From: Nocardioides luti
GTDB lineage: Bacteria > Actinomycetota > Actinomycetes > Propionibacteriales > Nocardioidaceae
Reading direction: 5' to 3'
Assembly (NCBI RefSeq): GCF_014212315.1
Contig: NZ_JACKXE010000001.1
Span: 124,001-188,000, forward strand
DNA: 64,000 nt
The translations under genes were made by a program, and so were the position numbers. The notes below the pieces were generated by a model, which was not told the origin of the DNA, ran no database searches, and worked only from the letters and a program-made list of their open reading frames with translations. Positions 1 through 9,624 of this stretch are shown here, in pieces; positions within the stretch are counted from its first letter, which is position 1; each line of letters starts with the position of its first letter.

Positions 1-180
1 TGCGCGCGCATCCCGCGGCGGGTGGTCGGGCCACACGCGGAGCGCCTCGAGCAGCGCCTCCTGCAGGGCGTCCTCGGCCGCGTCGAAGTCCTCCCCACGA
101 CGCACCAGCCCCGCGAGCACCCGGGGGACGAGGGCGCGCAGGGCGGCCTCGTCCACGACGGGTGTCGGGTGCTCGGTCAT
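1..180 (-). CDS. ECF RNA polymerase sigma factor, N-terminal part (cut by window edge)
   Basis: Only the first 60 codons are inside the window; the gene runs off the left edge. The ATG is at 178-180. The peptide has the region-2 pattern of extracytoplasmic-function sigma factors (VPRVLAGLVRR, then EDALQEALLEAL), close to the SigJ/ECF42-like group. That group is usually encoded beside a YCII-domain protein, as here: the YCII gene ends 16 nt upstream on the same strand, so the two probably form an operon. The sigma factor would direct RNA polymerase to its own set of promoters; its stimulus cannot be told from the sequence. The family call is good, the subgroup is tentative. Confidence 0.75.
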   Translation of the reverse strand, partial: MTEHPTPVVDEAALRALVPRVLAGLVRRGEDFDAAEDALQEALLEALRVWPDHPPRDARA

Positions 181-196
181 CGGTCCGGTCGTCCGG

Positions 197-607
197 TCAG
201 TCGTCGGCGGGACCGTCGGACATGACCTCGCGCACGTCGATCCACTCGTACATCGGCTCGCCGCCCTGGCCCGGCTCCGAGGAGACGTACGCCGCCAGCT
301 CGAGCGCCCGCTCGCGGGACTCGACGTCGACCATGTACCAGCCGGCCACCAGGTCGCTTGTCTCGGGCGAGGGGCCGTCGGTGGTGACCGGAGCGGCATC
401 CGGGCCGCCGTACCGCACGAAGGTGCGCTCGGGGGTGAGCGCCTGCGCGTCGACGAACTCGCCGGTCTCGACGAGCATCTCGCTGACGTGCCGCAGGAAG
501 GCCATGTGCGCCTCGACGTCCTCGGGCGCCCACTGGTCCAGCGGGGGAGAGGGACGGTGCTGCTCGGGGCCACCGCGGTAGTGCTTGAGGAGCAGGTACT
601 TCGGCAT
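197..607 (-). CDS. YCII-related (DGPF-type) domain protein
   Basis: A 136-residue protein starting MPKYLLLKHYRG, typical of the small actinobacterial YCII/DGPF family (ferredoxin-like fold, usually about 110-140 residues). The conserved segments are DLVAGWYMVDVESRERALELA and the C-terminal EVREVM-like tail. The start has a good ribosome binding site (AGGAGG read on the minus strand, just upstream of 607). Proteins of this family are typically paired with ECF sigma factors, and the sigma gene follows 16 nt downstream. The molecular activity of the family is unknown; a regulatory or small-molecule sensing role is inference from the pairing. Confidence 0.85.
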   Translation of the reverse strand: MPKYLLLKHYRGGPEQHRPSPPLDQWAPEDVEAHMAFLRHVSEMLVETGEFVDAQALTPERTFVRYGGPDAAPVTTDGPSPETSDLVAGWYMVDVESRERALELAAYVSSEPGQGGEPMYEWIDVREVMSDGPADD

Positions 608-695
608 CGTTGCCTCCTGGGTCGTGGGCCGCGTCCGTCACGGTCCTCACGTGGTGAGCGGAGCGGGGCGGCGGTCCTCGACATGCAACCACGGG

Positions 696-717
696 TCTCC
701 GACGAAATTCTCGGAGA
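696..717. promoter_or_regulatory. 7-bp inverted repeat in the YCII/arsR divergent region
   Basis: TCTCCGA at 696-702 is repeated in inverse at 711-717 with an 8-nt AT-rich centre. It lies about 90 bp upstream of the YCII start and 50 bp upstream of arsR, so it could be an operator for either gene. No protein can be assigned. Confidence 0.3.
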
Positions 718-727
718 AGATCTTTAG

Positions 728-763
728 CGTACCCTTGCGGGTACGTACCTAACCGGATACATT
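728..763 (+). promoter_or_regulatory. arsR promoter with overlapping inverted-repeat operator
   Basis: A perfect inverted repeat, CGTACCC (728-734), TTGC, GGGTACG (739-745), overlaps a candidate -35 TTGCGG (735-740). A 17-nt spacer separates it from -10 TACATT (758-763). The -10 ends 7 nt before the arsR ATG at 771, implying a leaderless transcript. The position over the -35 box fits autorepression by the ArsR-family protein, which is inference. Confidence 0.6.
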
Positions 764-770
764 CTTTCCC

Positions 771-1088
771 ATGGACGCCATCCTGCACGCACTCGCCGAC
801 GGCAGTCGGCGCACCGTGCTCGAGATGCTCCGCGAGGGCCCGGCGACCGCCGGCGACCTCGCGGAGGCGCTGCCGATCGCCCGCCCGGGCGTGTCGCGGC
901 ACCTGCGGGTGCTGCGCGAGGCCGGCCTGGTCGACGTCCGCCAGGAGGCGCAGCGCCGGATCTACAGCCTGCGACCCCAGCCGCTCGCCGAGGTGGACGA
1001 CTGGCTGGGGGAGTACCGCGCGTTGTGGCAGCACCGCCTCGACGCCCTGCACACCGAGATCGCTCGGGGGAAGAAGGAACGGACATGA
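771..1088 (+). CDS. ArsR-family winged-helix transcriptional regulator
   Basis: A 105-residue regulator with the ArsR winged helix across most of its length: LADGSRRTVLEML, then DLAEALPIARPGVSRHLRVL (recognition helix, about residues 28-48) and the wing QRRIYSL. No metal-binding cysteine pairs are visible, so it belongs to the non-metal branch often paired with AHSA1/SRPBCC proteins. Its stop overlaps the start of such a gene (ATGA at 1085-1088). Members commonly repress their own operon, and a palindrome sits on its -35 box. The ATG lies 7 nt after a -10 element, so the message is probably leaderless. Confidence 0.9.
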   Translation: MDAILHALADGSRRTVLEMLREGPATAGDLAEALPIARPGVSRHLRVLREAGLVDVRQEAQRRIYSLRPQPLAEVDDWLGEYRALWQHRLDALHTEIARGKKERT

Positions 1089-1624
1089 CGAGCACGGAGA
1101 CCACCAGCACCGGGACCATGCGCGACCTCGACGGCGTCACGGGCGCCGTCCGCGTCGAGGACGTCTACGACACCGACATCGACGACCTGTGGGCCGCGTG
1201 CACCACGCCGGCGCGGCTCTCGCGCTGGATCGCCGAGGTGGCGGGCGAGCTGCGCGAGGGCGCGACGTTCGACGCGGTGCTGACCAGCACCTGGTCCGGC
1301 CCGGTCCGGATCGACGTCTGCGACGCGCCGAGGCACCTGCTGCTGACGATGGAGCCGGGCGCCGCCGACGAGACCCGGGTCGAGGCCTGGCTGACGACCG
1401 AGGGGAGCGGCACGCGGCTCGTCGTCGAGGAGCGCGGGCTCCCGCTGGACAAGATGCACTTCTACGCGGCCGGTTGGCAGGCGCACGTCGACGACCTCGG
1501 TCGCTCGCTGGTCACCGACGGCGCCGTGCACCCGGACGGCTGGTCCGCCGAGGCGCCGGCGGCGGGTTGGCGGGCGCGCTGGGACGAGCTGACCCCGGCG
1601 TACCGCGAGGCCTCGGGCGGCTGA
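1085..1624 (+). CDS. SRPBCC (AHSA1-like) domain protein
   Basis: A 179-residue START/SRPBCC-fold protein. The pattern VEDVYDTDIDDLWAACTTPARLSRWIAE near residues 20-45 followed by the beta strands to about residue 145 is characteristic of AHSA1-like proteins, which form a hydrophobic cavity for a small ligand or partner. The ATG overlaps the arsR stop (ATGA), so translation is coupled. An upstream in-frame start at 1025 would run into arsR and is not preferred. ArsR/SRPBCC pairs are widespread in actinobacteria; the ligand is unknown. Confidence 0.85.
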   Translation: MTSTETTSTGTMRDLDGVTGAVRVEDVYDTDIDDLWAACTTPARLSRWIAEVAGELREGATFDAVLTSTWSGPVRIDVCDAPRHLLLTMEPGAADETRVEAWLTTEGSGTRLVVEERGLPLDKMHFYAAGWQAHVDDLGRSLVTDGAVHPDGWSAEAPAAGWRARWDELTPAYREASGG

Positions 1625-1671
1625 GCTGAGGTGATCTAGGGTCCTCCTGACCGTCCGACCTCGGGAGTCCC

Positions 1672-2370
1672 ATGAGAGCCGACCACTACGACTCGTTCGC
1701 GGAGAGCTACGCCCACCAGAACGAGACCGGCCTGTTCAACGCCCACTACGAGAAGCCCGCGATGCTCGCGCTCGCCGGTGACGTCGCCGGGCGCCGCGTC
1801 CTCGACGCAGGGTGCGGCGCCGGCCCGATGGCCGCGGCCCTCCGCGAGCGCGGGGCGGCCGTGACCGGCTTCGACGCCAGCCCCGCCATGGTGCGGCTGG
1901 CCCGGAGCCGTCTCGGGGACGACGTGCCGGTGCTCGTGGCCGATCTCACCGCGCCGCTGCCGTTCGGCGACGAGGAGTTCGACGACGTCGTCGCGTCGCT
2001 GGTGCTGCACTACCTGGAGGACTGGTCGGGACCGCTCGCCGAGCTGCGCCGCGTGCTGCGGCCCGGTGGGCGGCTGCTGGTGTCGGTGAACCACCCCGTC
2101 ATCCGGCCGGTCGTGTACCCCGACGAGGACTACTTCGCGACTTCGGCCTACACCGAGGACTACGAGTTCGGCGACCAGACCGTCCCGCTGACCTTCTGGC
2201 ACCGGCCGCTGCACGCGATGACCGACGCGTTCGGTCGGGCCGGCTTCCGCATCGTGACGATCGGCGAGCCGCCGTACGACCCCGCGACGCCGCGCGAGCT
2301 GCTGCCCGAGGGCCTCGGCGACCGGACGGCGTTCCTGTGCTTCCTGTTCTTCGTGCTGGAGACGGCGTAG
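1672..2370 (+). CDS. Class I SAM-dependent methyltransferase
   Basis: 232 residues with a Rossmann methyltransferase fold: motif I VLDAGCGAGPMAAALRERG (about residues 43-61), acidic loop GFDAS, motif post-I LVADLTAPLPFGDEEFDDVV, and LRPGGRLLVSVNHP. The methyltransf_11/UbiE-like pattern covers residues 45-140. GGGAGTCCC just before the ATG provides a ribosome binding site. It is followed after 18 nt by a second methyltransferase on the same strand. The substrate cannot be inferred. Confidence 0.88.
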   Translation: MRADHYDSFAESYAHQNETGLFNAHYEKPAMLALAGDVAGRRVLDAGCGAGPMAAALRERGAAVTGFDASPAMVRLARSRLGDDVPVLVADLTAPLPFGDEEFDDVVASLVLHYLEDWSGPLAELRRVLRPGGRLLVSVNHPVIRPVVYPDEDYFATSAYTEDYEFGDQTVPLTFWHRPLHAMTDAFGRAGFRIVTIGEPPYDPATPRELLPEGLGDRTAFLCFLFFVLETA

Positions 2371-2388
2371 GCGAGGGGAGTGGTGCCC

Positions 2389-3171
2389 ATGGACGATCCG
2401 GACCCGGGCTCACGCGGCGACGCGAGCGCGCCGTGGCAGACGCTCTCGGCGGGCTTCGAGCAGGCCCGTGCGCGCGAGGACTCGTTGGACCGGCTGGTGG
2501 AGTGGCCGGCGCAGCGCGCGCTGCTCGGTGACGTCACCGGGCTGGCCGTCCTCGACGCCGGCTGCGGCAACGGGGCGAAGATCGTGCAGCTCGCCGACGA
2601 GGGCGCGGCCGCGGCGGTCGGCGTGGACATCAGCGGCAACTTCCTCGACGTGCCAGCAGGCGTGGAGCTGCTGGTGGGCGACCTGTCCGACCTGGCCGCC
2701 GTCCCGGGGCTCGCGGGACGGCGCTTCGACCGGATCCTGTTCCTGCAGTCCTTCGGGTACGCCGCCGACGGCGTGCGGGCCCTGCGGACCGCCCGGCAGA
2801 TGCTCACCGAGGACGGCTTCATCCTGCTCACGCGCACGCAGCCGGTCCGCTACGCGCTGGAGCAGGCGGAGCGGAACGGCACGTCGCTGGGCGAGGAGTA
2901 CTTCGCCACGGAGCCGTTCACGTACCGCCACCGTGGCTGGGACGAGCAGGTGGTGCTCACCAAGCGTCCGTACACGATGTCGGACCTGCTCAACACCTTC
3001 AGTGCCGCCGGCCTGTGGCCGGAGACGACGGTCGAGCCGCAGCTGTCCGCCGAGGCCGCGGAGCGTCACCCGCACAAGCAGGCGGTGCTGAACGCCTACC
3101 TCGGCATCCTGGTGTTCAAGCTGCGGCCGCTGCCGACCGCGTGGTTGGAGGAGCGGCTCGATCAACACTAA
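2389..3171 (+). CDS. Class I SAM-dependent methyltransferase
   Basis: 260 residues from the ATG at 2389, chosen over the GTG at 2380 because GAGGGGAG (2373-2380) is well placed as ribosome binding site. Motif I is LAVLDAGCGNGAKIVQLADEGA, followed by VGVDISGNFLD and a TRTQPVRYALEQAERNG segment that replaces the usual post-motif-III strand. The C-terminal half (YRHRGWDEQVVL, then DLLNTFSAAGLWPE) resembles small-molecule methyltransferases. Probably co-transcribed with the preceding methyltransferase. Substrate unknown. Confidence 0.85.
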   Translation: MDDPDPGSRGDASAPWQTLSAGFEQARAREDSLDRLVEWPAQRALLGDVTGLAVLDAGCGNGAKIVQLADEGAAAAVGVDISGNFLDVPAGVELLVGDLSDLAAVPGLAGRRFDRILFLQSFGYAADGVRALRTARQMLTEDGFILLTRTQPVRYALEQAERNGTSLGEEYFATEPFTYRHRGWDEQVVLTKRPYTMSDLLNTFSAAGLWPETTVEPQLSAEAAERHPHKQAVLNAYLGILVFKLRPLPTAWLEERLDQH

Positions 3172-3189
3172 CTGACATAATGCCAGTTA
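3169..3189. terminator. AT-rich inverted repeat between convergent genes
   Basis: TAACTG (3169-3174) and CAGTTA (3184-3189) flank a 9-nt AT-rich centre. It overlaps the stop codons of the plus-strand methyltransferase and the minus-strand membrane protein, so a bidirectional terminator is the simplest reading. An old operator is also possible because the sequence is unusually AT-rich for this genome. Confidence 0.4.
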
Positions 3190-3558
3190 TCGGCGGTATG
3201 TCGTGAGGGCAGCCGTACGCCTCTTCCGGGCGCTCAGACGACGCCCGCACCACAGTGCCACGACACCGGCGCCCGCCACCGCGAACGTCGCGGCCGCCGC
3301 GAGCTGACCCAGCTCCAGCGCCGGCGAGTCGGGACGCTCGGCGTCGACGAGGTCGAACGACCGGCCCCAGAGGAACCAGTACGCCACGAAGCCGACCCCG
3401 GACGCGACGCCCAGGCTGGCCGTCGAGAACGTCACCCAGCGAGGCTGGGGCGAGCTCAGCAGCATGATGCACGTCGTCAGGACCAGCAACGGCGCACCCG
3501 CGAGCGCTGCGGTGAACGCGAGGTCGCCCAGGGTCTGCACGGCTCCAGTCTGCGTCAC
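3187..3558 (-). CDS. Small integral membrane protein, unknown function
   Basis: 123 residues from a GTG start with three hydrophobic segments: about residues 10-34 (LAFTAALAGAPLLVLTTCIMLL), 42-64 (FSTASLGVASGVGFVAYWFLW) and 82-104 (LGQLAAAATFAVAGAGVVALW). The C-terminal tail is basic (RRLSARKRRTAALTTYRR), suggesting a cytoplasmic C-terminus. I do not recognise the family. It stands alone between a convergent methyltransferase and the DUF3072 gene. Confidence 0.6.
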   Translation of the reverse strand: MTQTGAVQTLGDLAFTAALAGAPLLVLTTCIMLLSSPQPRWVTFSTASLGVASGVGFVAYWFLWGRSFDLVDAERPDSPALELGQLAAAATFAVAGAGVVALWCGRRLSARKRRTAALTTYRR

Positions 3559-3590
3559 CCGGCGTGCCGGGTTGTCGCAGCCCCACCGGA

Positions 3591-3845
3591 TCAGGCCGGG
3601 CCGGAGCTCTCGCCCTGGAGCCGGTCGATGTGCTCGGACGCCTCGGCCTTGGTGAGCGACGCCGGCAGCGTCTCGCCGTGGTCGCGGGCCAGGGTGTCGA
3701 GGTAGCTCTTCTGGGCGCCGGTCATCGGCTCGTCGCCGGTCACCCAGTCCTGCGGGTCCTTCTCGGTCGTGTTGTTGGCGTCGCCGCCGATGGTCTCCTC
3801 GGTGGCGCCGATCTCTTCGGTCGAATGCGTGTTCGATTCAGTCAT
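3591..3845 (-). CDS. DUF3072 family small protein
   Basis: An 84-residue acidic protein whose C-terminal half (DPQDWVTGDEPMTGAQKSYL, then LTKAEASEHIDRLQ) matches the DUF3072 signature of actinobacteria; function unknown. The N-terminal 35 residues are low-complexity and Thr/Glu rich. I use the ATG at 3845 rather than 3872 because a -10-like TACGGT lies exactly 6 nt upstream of it, consistent with a leaderless message. Confidence 0.85.
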   Translation of the reverse strand: MTESNTHSTEEIGATEETIGGDANNTTEKDPQDWVTGDEPMTGAQKSYLDTLARDHGETLPASLTKAEASEHIDRLQGESSGPA

Positions 3846-3900
3846 GGGGCGACCGTACCCGGCCATCCCCACGACAAACCCACGGACGTGGAAGAGTCCT

Positions 3901-4158
3901 TCACTCGTAGTGGTACCGGCACGCCGCGACCCGGATCTCCCCGTCCGCCATCTTGTAGACCAAGCGGTGCTCGTCGGTGATGCGCCGCGACCAGTAGCCG
4001 TGGAAGCCGTGCTTGAGCGGCTCGGGCTTGCCGATCCCCTCGTTGCCGCCGCGCTGCACGTCCTTCAGCAGCGTGTTGATGCGGCGCAGCACCTTGCGGT
4101 CCTGGGTCTGCCACCACACGTAGTCCGCCCGGGCCGCCTCGTCCCAGACGAGCCTCAC
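3901..4158 (-). CDS. yoeB: YoeB/Txe-family mRNA interferase toxin
   Basis: 85 residues, the normal length for YoeB, a ribosome-dependent endoribonuclease that cuts mRNA in the A site. The catalytic residues known from E. coli YoeB are present at the same numbers: Glu46 (GKPEPL), Arg65 (DEHRLVY) and His83 (CRYHY). The C-terminal RYHYE tail is typical. The start is a GTG overlapping the antitoxin stop (GTGA at 4155-4158), so toxin translation is coupled to antitoxin translation. Nothing suggests inactivation. Confidence 0.93.
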   Translation of the reverse strand: MRLVWDEAARADYVWWQTQDRKVLRRINTLLKDVQRGGNEGIGKPEPLKHGFHGYWSRRITDEHRLVYKMADGEIRVAACRYHYE

Positions 4159-4406
4159 TCGACGAGGTCGTGGGGCGTGCCGGCGCCCGACTCGAGGCGC
4201 TCGATGGAGGCCAGCAGCCGGCGGGCGTTGGCCGGGTTGCGCAGGAGGTACGCCGTCTCCTTGAGCGACTCGTAGTCCTCCAGCGAGACGATCACGACCG
4301 GCTCGTGACCCGCCCGGGTGATGACGACCTCCTCCCGGTCGTCCACGACCGCGCTGAGCGTCTCGGCGTAGCGGGCTCGGGACTCGGAGTAGGACATGGT
4401 GCGCAT
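4155..4406 (-). CDS. yefM: YefM/Phd-family antitoxin
   Basis: 83 residues beginning MRTMSYSESRARYAETLSAV, the standard YefM N-terminus that forms the dimeric DNA-binding domain. The middle EVVITRAGHEPVVIVSLEDYESLKET is the Phd/YefM core, and the C-terminal 30 residues would be the disordered segment that wraps the toxin. It is upstream of and overlaps yoeB. The pair would be autorepressed by conditional cooperativity; a TGTAC-type palindrome lies about 20 bp upstream of its start. Confidence 0.93.
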   Translation of the reverse strand: MRTMSYSESRARYAETLSAVVDDREEVVITRAGHEPVVIVSLEDYESLKETAYLLRNPANARRLLASIERLESGAGTPHDLVE

Positions 4407-4424
4407 CGGGGCTCCTCGTGACGG

Positions 4425-4442
4425 CGTACAGAAAAGTGTACG
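4425..4442 (-). promoter_or_regulatory. yefM-yoeB operator palindrome
   Basis: CGTACA (4425-4430), six nucleotides, TGTACG (4437-4442), located 18 bp upstream of the yefM start. E. coli YefM-YoeB binds palindromes with the core TGTACA, so this is a good candidate autoregulatory operator. It lies in the region shared with the divergent methyltransferase at 4483 and might influence that gene too. Confidence 0.65.
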
Positions 4443-4482
4443 TCGAACACCTGTCGGACGCCAGGTCCGTCAGACTGGCTCC

Positions 4483-5253
4483 ATGTCCTCCTCTCGCGCG
4501 CTGAGCTTCGGGTCGGTGGCGGCGACGTACGAACGCTTCCGGCCGGGCTACCCCGACGCGCTCGTCGACGCGGTCCTGGCGTACGCCGGCAGGCCGGTCC
4601 GCACGGCGCTCGAGGTCGGCGCCGGCACCGGCAAGGCGACGCGGGCCTTCGCCGCCCGCGGCATCCACGTGACGGCCACCGACCCGGACGCCGCGATGCT
4701 GGCCGAGCTGCGCCGGCACGTCCCGCCGTCCGTGACGACCCTGCGCGCGGCCTTCGAGGACCTGCCGCTGACCGAGCGGCGCGACCTGGTGCTCGCCGCG
4801 GCGTCGCTGCACTGGACCGAGCCGCTCGGCCGCTGGGAGCGGATGGCGGCGCTGCTGCACCCGGAGGGCACGGTCGCCTCCTTCGGCGGACAGCTGCACC
4901 TGGCCGACCCGCGGGTCGAGCAGGACGTGCGCGCGGCCCGGGCCGAGCACCTGGTCGAGGACGGGTTCCCGTCGCCGGACGGCACCGCGGACGAACAGGC
5001 GGAGACGGCGATGGAGTGGCCCGGGACCGAGCTGCTGGTCTCGGACCTCTTCACCGACGTGCGGCAGGTCGTCGTGGAGCGCCGCCTGGAGCAGTCGCGG
5101 GAGGAGTACGTCGGCCACCTGTCGACGATCTCGGCCTACCTCCAGCTCTCCCCCGACGTCCGCGCGCTGGTCCTCGACCGGATCCGGCAGGCGCTGCCGG
5201 AGCGCGTCGTCCTCGACGGCGACCTCACGCTGCACCTGGCGCGCCGGGCGTAA
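4483..5253 (+). CDS. Class I SAM-dependent methyltransferase
   Basis: 256 residues starting MSSSRALSFGSVAATYERFRPGYP, the usual N-terminus of a common actinobacterial methyltransferase group. Motif I ALEVGAGTGKATRAFAARG is at about residues 38-56, then VTATDPDAAMLAEL and DLVLAAASLHWTEP. The upstream in-frame start at 4396 would run across the yefM operator and is rejected. The substrate is unknown. Divergent from the toxin-antitoxin pair. Confidence 0.88.
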   Translation: MSSSRALSFGSVAATYERFRPGYPDALVDAVLAYAGRPVRTALEVGAGTGKATRAFAARGIHVTATDPDAAMLAELRRHVPPSVTTLRAAFEDLPLTERRDLVLAAASLHWTEPLGRWERMAALLHPEGTVASFGGQLHLADPRVEQDVRAARAEHLVEDGFPSPDGTADEQAETAMEWPGTELLVSDLFTDVRQVVVERRLEQSREEYVGHLSTISAYLQLSPDVRALVLDRIRQALPERVVLDGDLTLHLARRA

Positions 5254-5295
5254 TCCGGTGGCACTCCGCACGCGGGGTGACGAAGACTCCGTGCC

Positions 5296-6027
5296 ATGAC
5301 GTCGAGCGATCTCTGGGACGAGGACACGGCCGCGCGGTACGACGAGGCCTCGGCCGACATGTTCGCGCCGGACGTGCTGGACCCGGCGGTCGACCGCCTG
5401 GCCGCGCTGGCGGGCGGCGGCCGGGTGCTCGAGCTCGCGGTCGGCACGGGACGCGTGGCGATCCCGCTGGTGGCACGCGGCCTCGAGGTCGTCGGCATCG
5501 AGCTGTCGCAGCCGATGGTCGACCAGCTGCACCGCAAGTCCCCCGACCTGCCGGTCACCGTCGGCGACATGGCGACGACGACCGTGCCGGGCGAGTTCGC
5601 CCTCGTCTACGTGGTGTGGAACAGCATCAGCAACGTGCGCACCCAGGACGAGCAGATCGCCTGCTTCGCCAACGCGGCCCGCCACCTGGTGCCCGGTGGG
5701 CGCTTCGTCATCGAGCTGTGGATCCCCGGGATCCGCCGGTTCCCGCCGGGCCAGGCGGCCGTGCCGTTCCACCTCGACGAGCGGCACGCGGGCTTCGACA
5801 CCTACGACATGGCCACCCAGCAGGGCACCTCGCACCACTACACGCGCCAGCCCGACGGGACCACGAGGTACGGCGCGAGCAACTTCCGCTACATCTGGCC
5901 GGCCGAGTGCGACCTGATGGCGCGCCTCGCCGGCCTCGAGCTCGAGAGCCGCCACGCCGACTGGCAGGGCGCGCCGTTCACCAACGACAGCGAGAGCCAC
6001 GTGTCGGTCTGGCGCAAGCCCGCCTGA
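5296..6027 (+). CDS. Class I SAM-dependent methyltransferase
   Basis: 243 residues with motif I VLELAVGTGRVAIPLVARGLEV (about residues 43-64), VVGIELSQPMVDQL, GDMATTTVPGEFALVYVVWNSI and LVPGGRFVIELW. The C-terminal part (FDTYDMATQQGTSHHYTRQ) is found in a methyltransferase group that acts on small molecules. It converges with the UvrA-like gene, whose stop is 9 nt away. Substrate unknown. Confidence 0.88.
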   Translation: MTSSDLWDEDTAARYDEASADMFAPDVLDPAVDRLAALAGGGRVLELAVGTGRVAIPLVARGLEVVGIELSQPMVDQLHRKSPDLPVTVGDMATTTVPGEFALVYVVWNSISNVRTQDEQIACFANAARHLVPGGRFVIELWIPGIRRFPPGQAAVPFHLDERHAGFDTYDMATQQGTSHHYTRQPDGTTRYGASNFRYIWPAECDLMARLAGLELESRHADWQGAPFTNDSESHVSVWRKPA

Positions 6028-6036
6028 CCCGGGCGC

Positions 6037-8415
<2,379 letters not shown>

Positions 8416-8457
8416 GCGGGTGTCGGCTCCTCGGTGCGGGTGGCGCTGGATGGTCGA

Positions 8458-8694
8458 TCAGTCCTCGGGGAGCTCGGCGAACTCCCGCTTGGTGTTCTTG
8501 TACCAGCCCATCGCCTTGACCGGGTGCTTCCAGCGGCCCTTCATGGCCGCCAGGGCCGGCTCGTGGGCGGTGTCGCCGGCGGCGACCGCCTCGCGCAGGT
8601 GCCGGTCCTGGGCCTTGATGACGTCGTCGGCGGACTCACCGCTCAGGCCGACGTCGCAGGCACCGCCGAGCTGGCGACAGGTCATGGTCCTCAC
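8458..8694 (-). CDS. Conserved small protein, DUF1059-like
   Basis: 78 residues beginning MRTMTCRQLGGACDVGLSGE, with a CRQLGG-CD motif resembling the DUF1059 N-terminus. The rest (DDVIKAQDRHLREAV, then MKGRWKHPVKAMGWYKNTKREFAELPED) is strongly conserved-looking and charged. Function unknown. It starts with GTG overlapping the VOC gene stop (GTGA at 8691-8694), so it is translationally coupled to it and probably shares its role. Confidence 0.75.
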   Translation of the reverse strand: MRTMTCRQLGGACDVGLSGESADDVIKAQDRHLREAVAAGDTAHEPALAAMKGRWKHPVKAMGWYKNTKREFAELPED

Positions 8695-9101
8695 GAGATC
8701 GCCCGGATCCGCACGAGGTTGCCGGCGGGGTCGCGGAAGGCGCAGTCCCGCAGCCCGTACGGCTGGTCCGTCGGCTCCTGGACCACCTCCACGTCGTGGT
8801 CCTGGACACGTTCGAAGGTGCCGTCCAGGTCGTCGGTGGCGAGCAGGATCCAGCCGTAGGTGCCCTTGGCCATCATCTCGGTGATGGTCCGGCGCTCGTC
8901 GTCGGTGATCCCGGGATCCACGGCGGGCGGGCCGAGCAGGATCGAGGTGCCGGGCTGGTCGGGGGGCCCGACGGTGATCCAGCGCATGCGGCCCTGGCCG
9001 ACGTCGGTGCGGACCTCGAAGCCCAGGACGTCGCGGTAGAACGCGACCGACGCGTCGGCGTCGTCGTGAGGGAGGACGGTGGTGTGGATGGTGAGGCTCA
9101 T
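8691..9101 (-). CDS. VOC/glyoxalase superfamily protein
   Basis: 136 residues with the vicinal-oxygen-chelate fold: DADASVAFYRDVLGFEVRTD in the first beta-alpha-beta-beta-beta module and GLRDCAFRDPAGNLVRI in the second. These proteins act as lyases, dioxygenases or resistance proteins; none can be chosen here. TAGCGT lies 7 nt upstream of the ATG, indicating a probable leaderless transcript. It sits 5 nt after an AraC regulator on the same strand, which may control it. Confidence 0.85.
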   Translation of the reverse strand: MSLTIHTTVLPHDDADASVAFYRDVLGFEVRTDVGQGRMRWITVGPPDQPGTSILLGPPAVDPGITDDERRTITEMMAKGTYGWILLATDDLDGTFERVQDHDVEVVQEPTDQPYGLRDCAFRDPAGNLVRIRAIS

Positions 9102-9106
9102 GCGTC

Positions 9107-9568
9107 TCACGCTAGGGGTCCCCGCGCCGCCGCGGCTTCTCGATTCCTGACGGATGGCGCCCGCACGGGTCGCGTGACCTGCTTGGCCAGGCAGGGGGGC
9201 ATCCCCTCGGTCGTGGCCACCCCGTCGCGCCGGTACACGCTCGGCGGGACGCCCACGAGCTCGGTGAAGCGGGTGCTGAAGGTGCCGAGCGACGAGCACC
9301 CGACCGCGAAGCACACCTCGGTGACGCTCAGGTCGCCGCGCCGCAGCAGCGCCATCGCCCGCTCGATGCGCCGCGTCATCAGGTAGGCGTAGGGCGACTC
9401 GCCGTACGCCGCCCGGAAGGCGCGGCTCAGGTGCCCGGCGGACATGTGCTCGCCGCGCGCCAGCGCCTCGACGTCCAGGGGCAGGGCGTACTCGCGGTCC
9501 ATCCGGTCCCGCACCCGCCGCAGCCGTGCGAGGTCGCGCAGGCGCTGGTCCTCGGGGCTGCCGGTCAC
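9107..9568 (-). CDS. AraC-family transcriptional regulator (short form)
   Basis: 153 residues from a GTG at 9568. Two HTH motifs of the AraC/XylS domain cover about residues 15-110: LDVEALARGEHMSAGHLSRAF, and MALLRRGDLSVTEVCFAVGC followed by SLGTFSTRFTELVGVPPSVYR. No separate ligand-binding domain is present. The C-terminal 35 residues are basic and not conserved-looking. It is 5 nt upstream of the VOC gene, so it likely regulates the VOC/DUF1059-like unit; that is inferred from position. Confidence 0.87.
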   Translation of the reverse strand: MTGSPEDQRLRDLARLRRVRDRMDREYALPLDVEALARGEHMSAGHLSRAFRAAYGESPYAYLMTRRIERAMALLRRGDLSVTEVCFAVGCSSLGTFSTRFTELVGVPPSVYRRDGVATTEGMPPCLAKQVTRPVRAPSVRNREAAAARGPLA

Positions 9569-9624
9569 GACGCCGATCGTGCCACGCCGTGCCGGCGCGC
9601 GGCCGGTGTGGCAGCGTGCCGTCC

